A stretch of DNA of 5,565 nt from a bacterium CG2_30_54_10 (GTDB lineage Bacteria; Muiribacteriota; Ozemobacteria; Ozemobacterales; Ozemobacteraceae): assembly GCA_001872985.1 (NCBI GenBank), contig MNYA01000167.1, positions 1 through 5,565 of the forward strand. Reading direction: 5' to 3'. A model generated the notes under the pieces. The model searched no databases. It was given only the letters and a program-made list of their open reading frames with translations, and had not been told where the DNA came from. Shown here in pieces: positions 5,465 through 5,565 of the stretch. The first letter of the stretch is position 1; every line of letters starts with the position of its first letter. The translations under genes were made by a program, and so were the position numbers.

Positions 5465-5565
5465 CGGGGTTAACCGCTGAAACAGGACATCGATCGATTT
5501 GAGCCCGCCCGAAAAAAACAAACCTGCACAATCAAACGTAGCTCCAGCCACAGTTCCCGGCCGCC

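Overview
The window carries four genes, all on the minus strand, and two intergenic stretches filled with palindromic repeats. It reads as an accessory or chromosomal piece of a Gram-negative-type bacterium of moderate GC, probably one known mainly from metagenomes. Nothing here fixes the phylum. The style (type IV pilus operon with a TPR gene, a secreted zinc-dependent phospholipase C-like protein with a helix-hairpin-helix tail, several dispersed intergenic repeat families) would suit deep-branching groups such as Riflebacteria/Ozemobacteria, but that is only a guess.

Layout, read in the direction of transcription (right to left). At 5300-4296 is an exported protein with its own promoter and Shine-Dalgarno. 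It combines a signal peptide, a zinc-dependent phospholipase C/P1-nuclease fold domain with the complete metal-ligand pattern, and a C-terminal ComEA-like helix-hairpin-helix DNA-binding domain. A 523-base intergenic region (3773-4295) follows. It holds a 145-bp MITE-like element with 12-bp terminal inverted repeats and 8-bp flanking direct repeats (4044-4204), an unrelated 65-bp inverted repeat (3881-3945), and a strong sigma70-type promoter (3794-3823). That promoter drives a tight three-gene operon: a cytoplasmic TPR protein (3772-2999), the type IV pilus/type II secretion assembly ATPase PilB/GspE (3002-1302, ATGA overlap with the TPR gene), and the inner-membrane platform protein PilC/GspF (1296-82, 5-base gap). 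Bases 1-81 lie downstream of pilC and show no recognisable gene or terminator. Bases 5301-5565, upstream of the exported protein gene, hold its promoter, another copy of the 12-13-bp terminal repeat motif and a third palindrome family.

How the genes work together: PilB powers and PilC anchors assembly of pilin subunits at the inner membrane. The TPR protein is translationally coupled to PilB and is a candidate scaffold or regulator of the machine. The neighbouring exported protein, with a possible hydrolase centre and a ComEA-type DNA-binding tail, raises the possibility of a link to extracellular DNA handling, but it is in a separate transcription unit and the link is inference. Two long G/C homopolymers sit at sensitive positions of the pilus operon, one in the ribosome-binding region of its first gene and one inside the pilB zinc-motif region. 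They are candidate slippage sites for switching pilus production.
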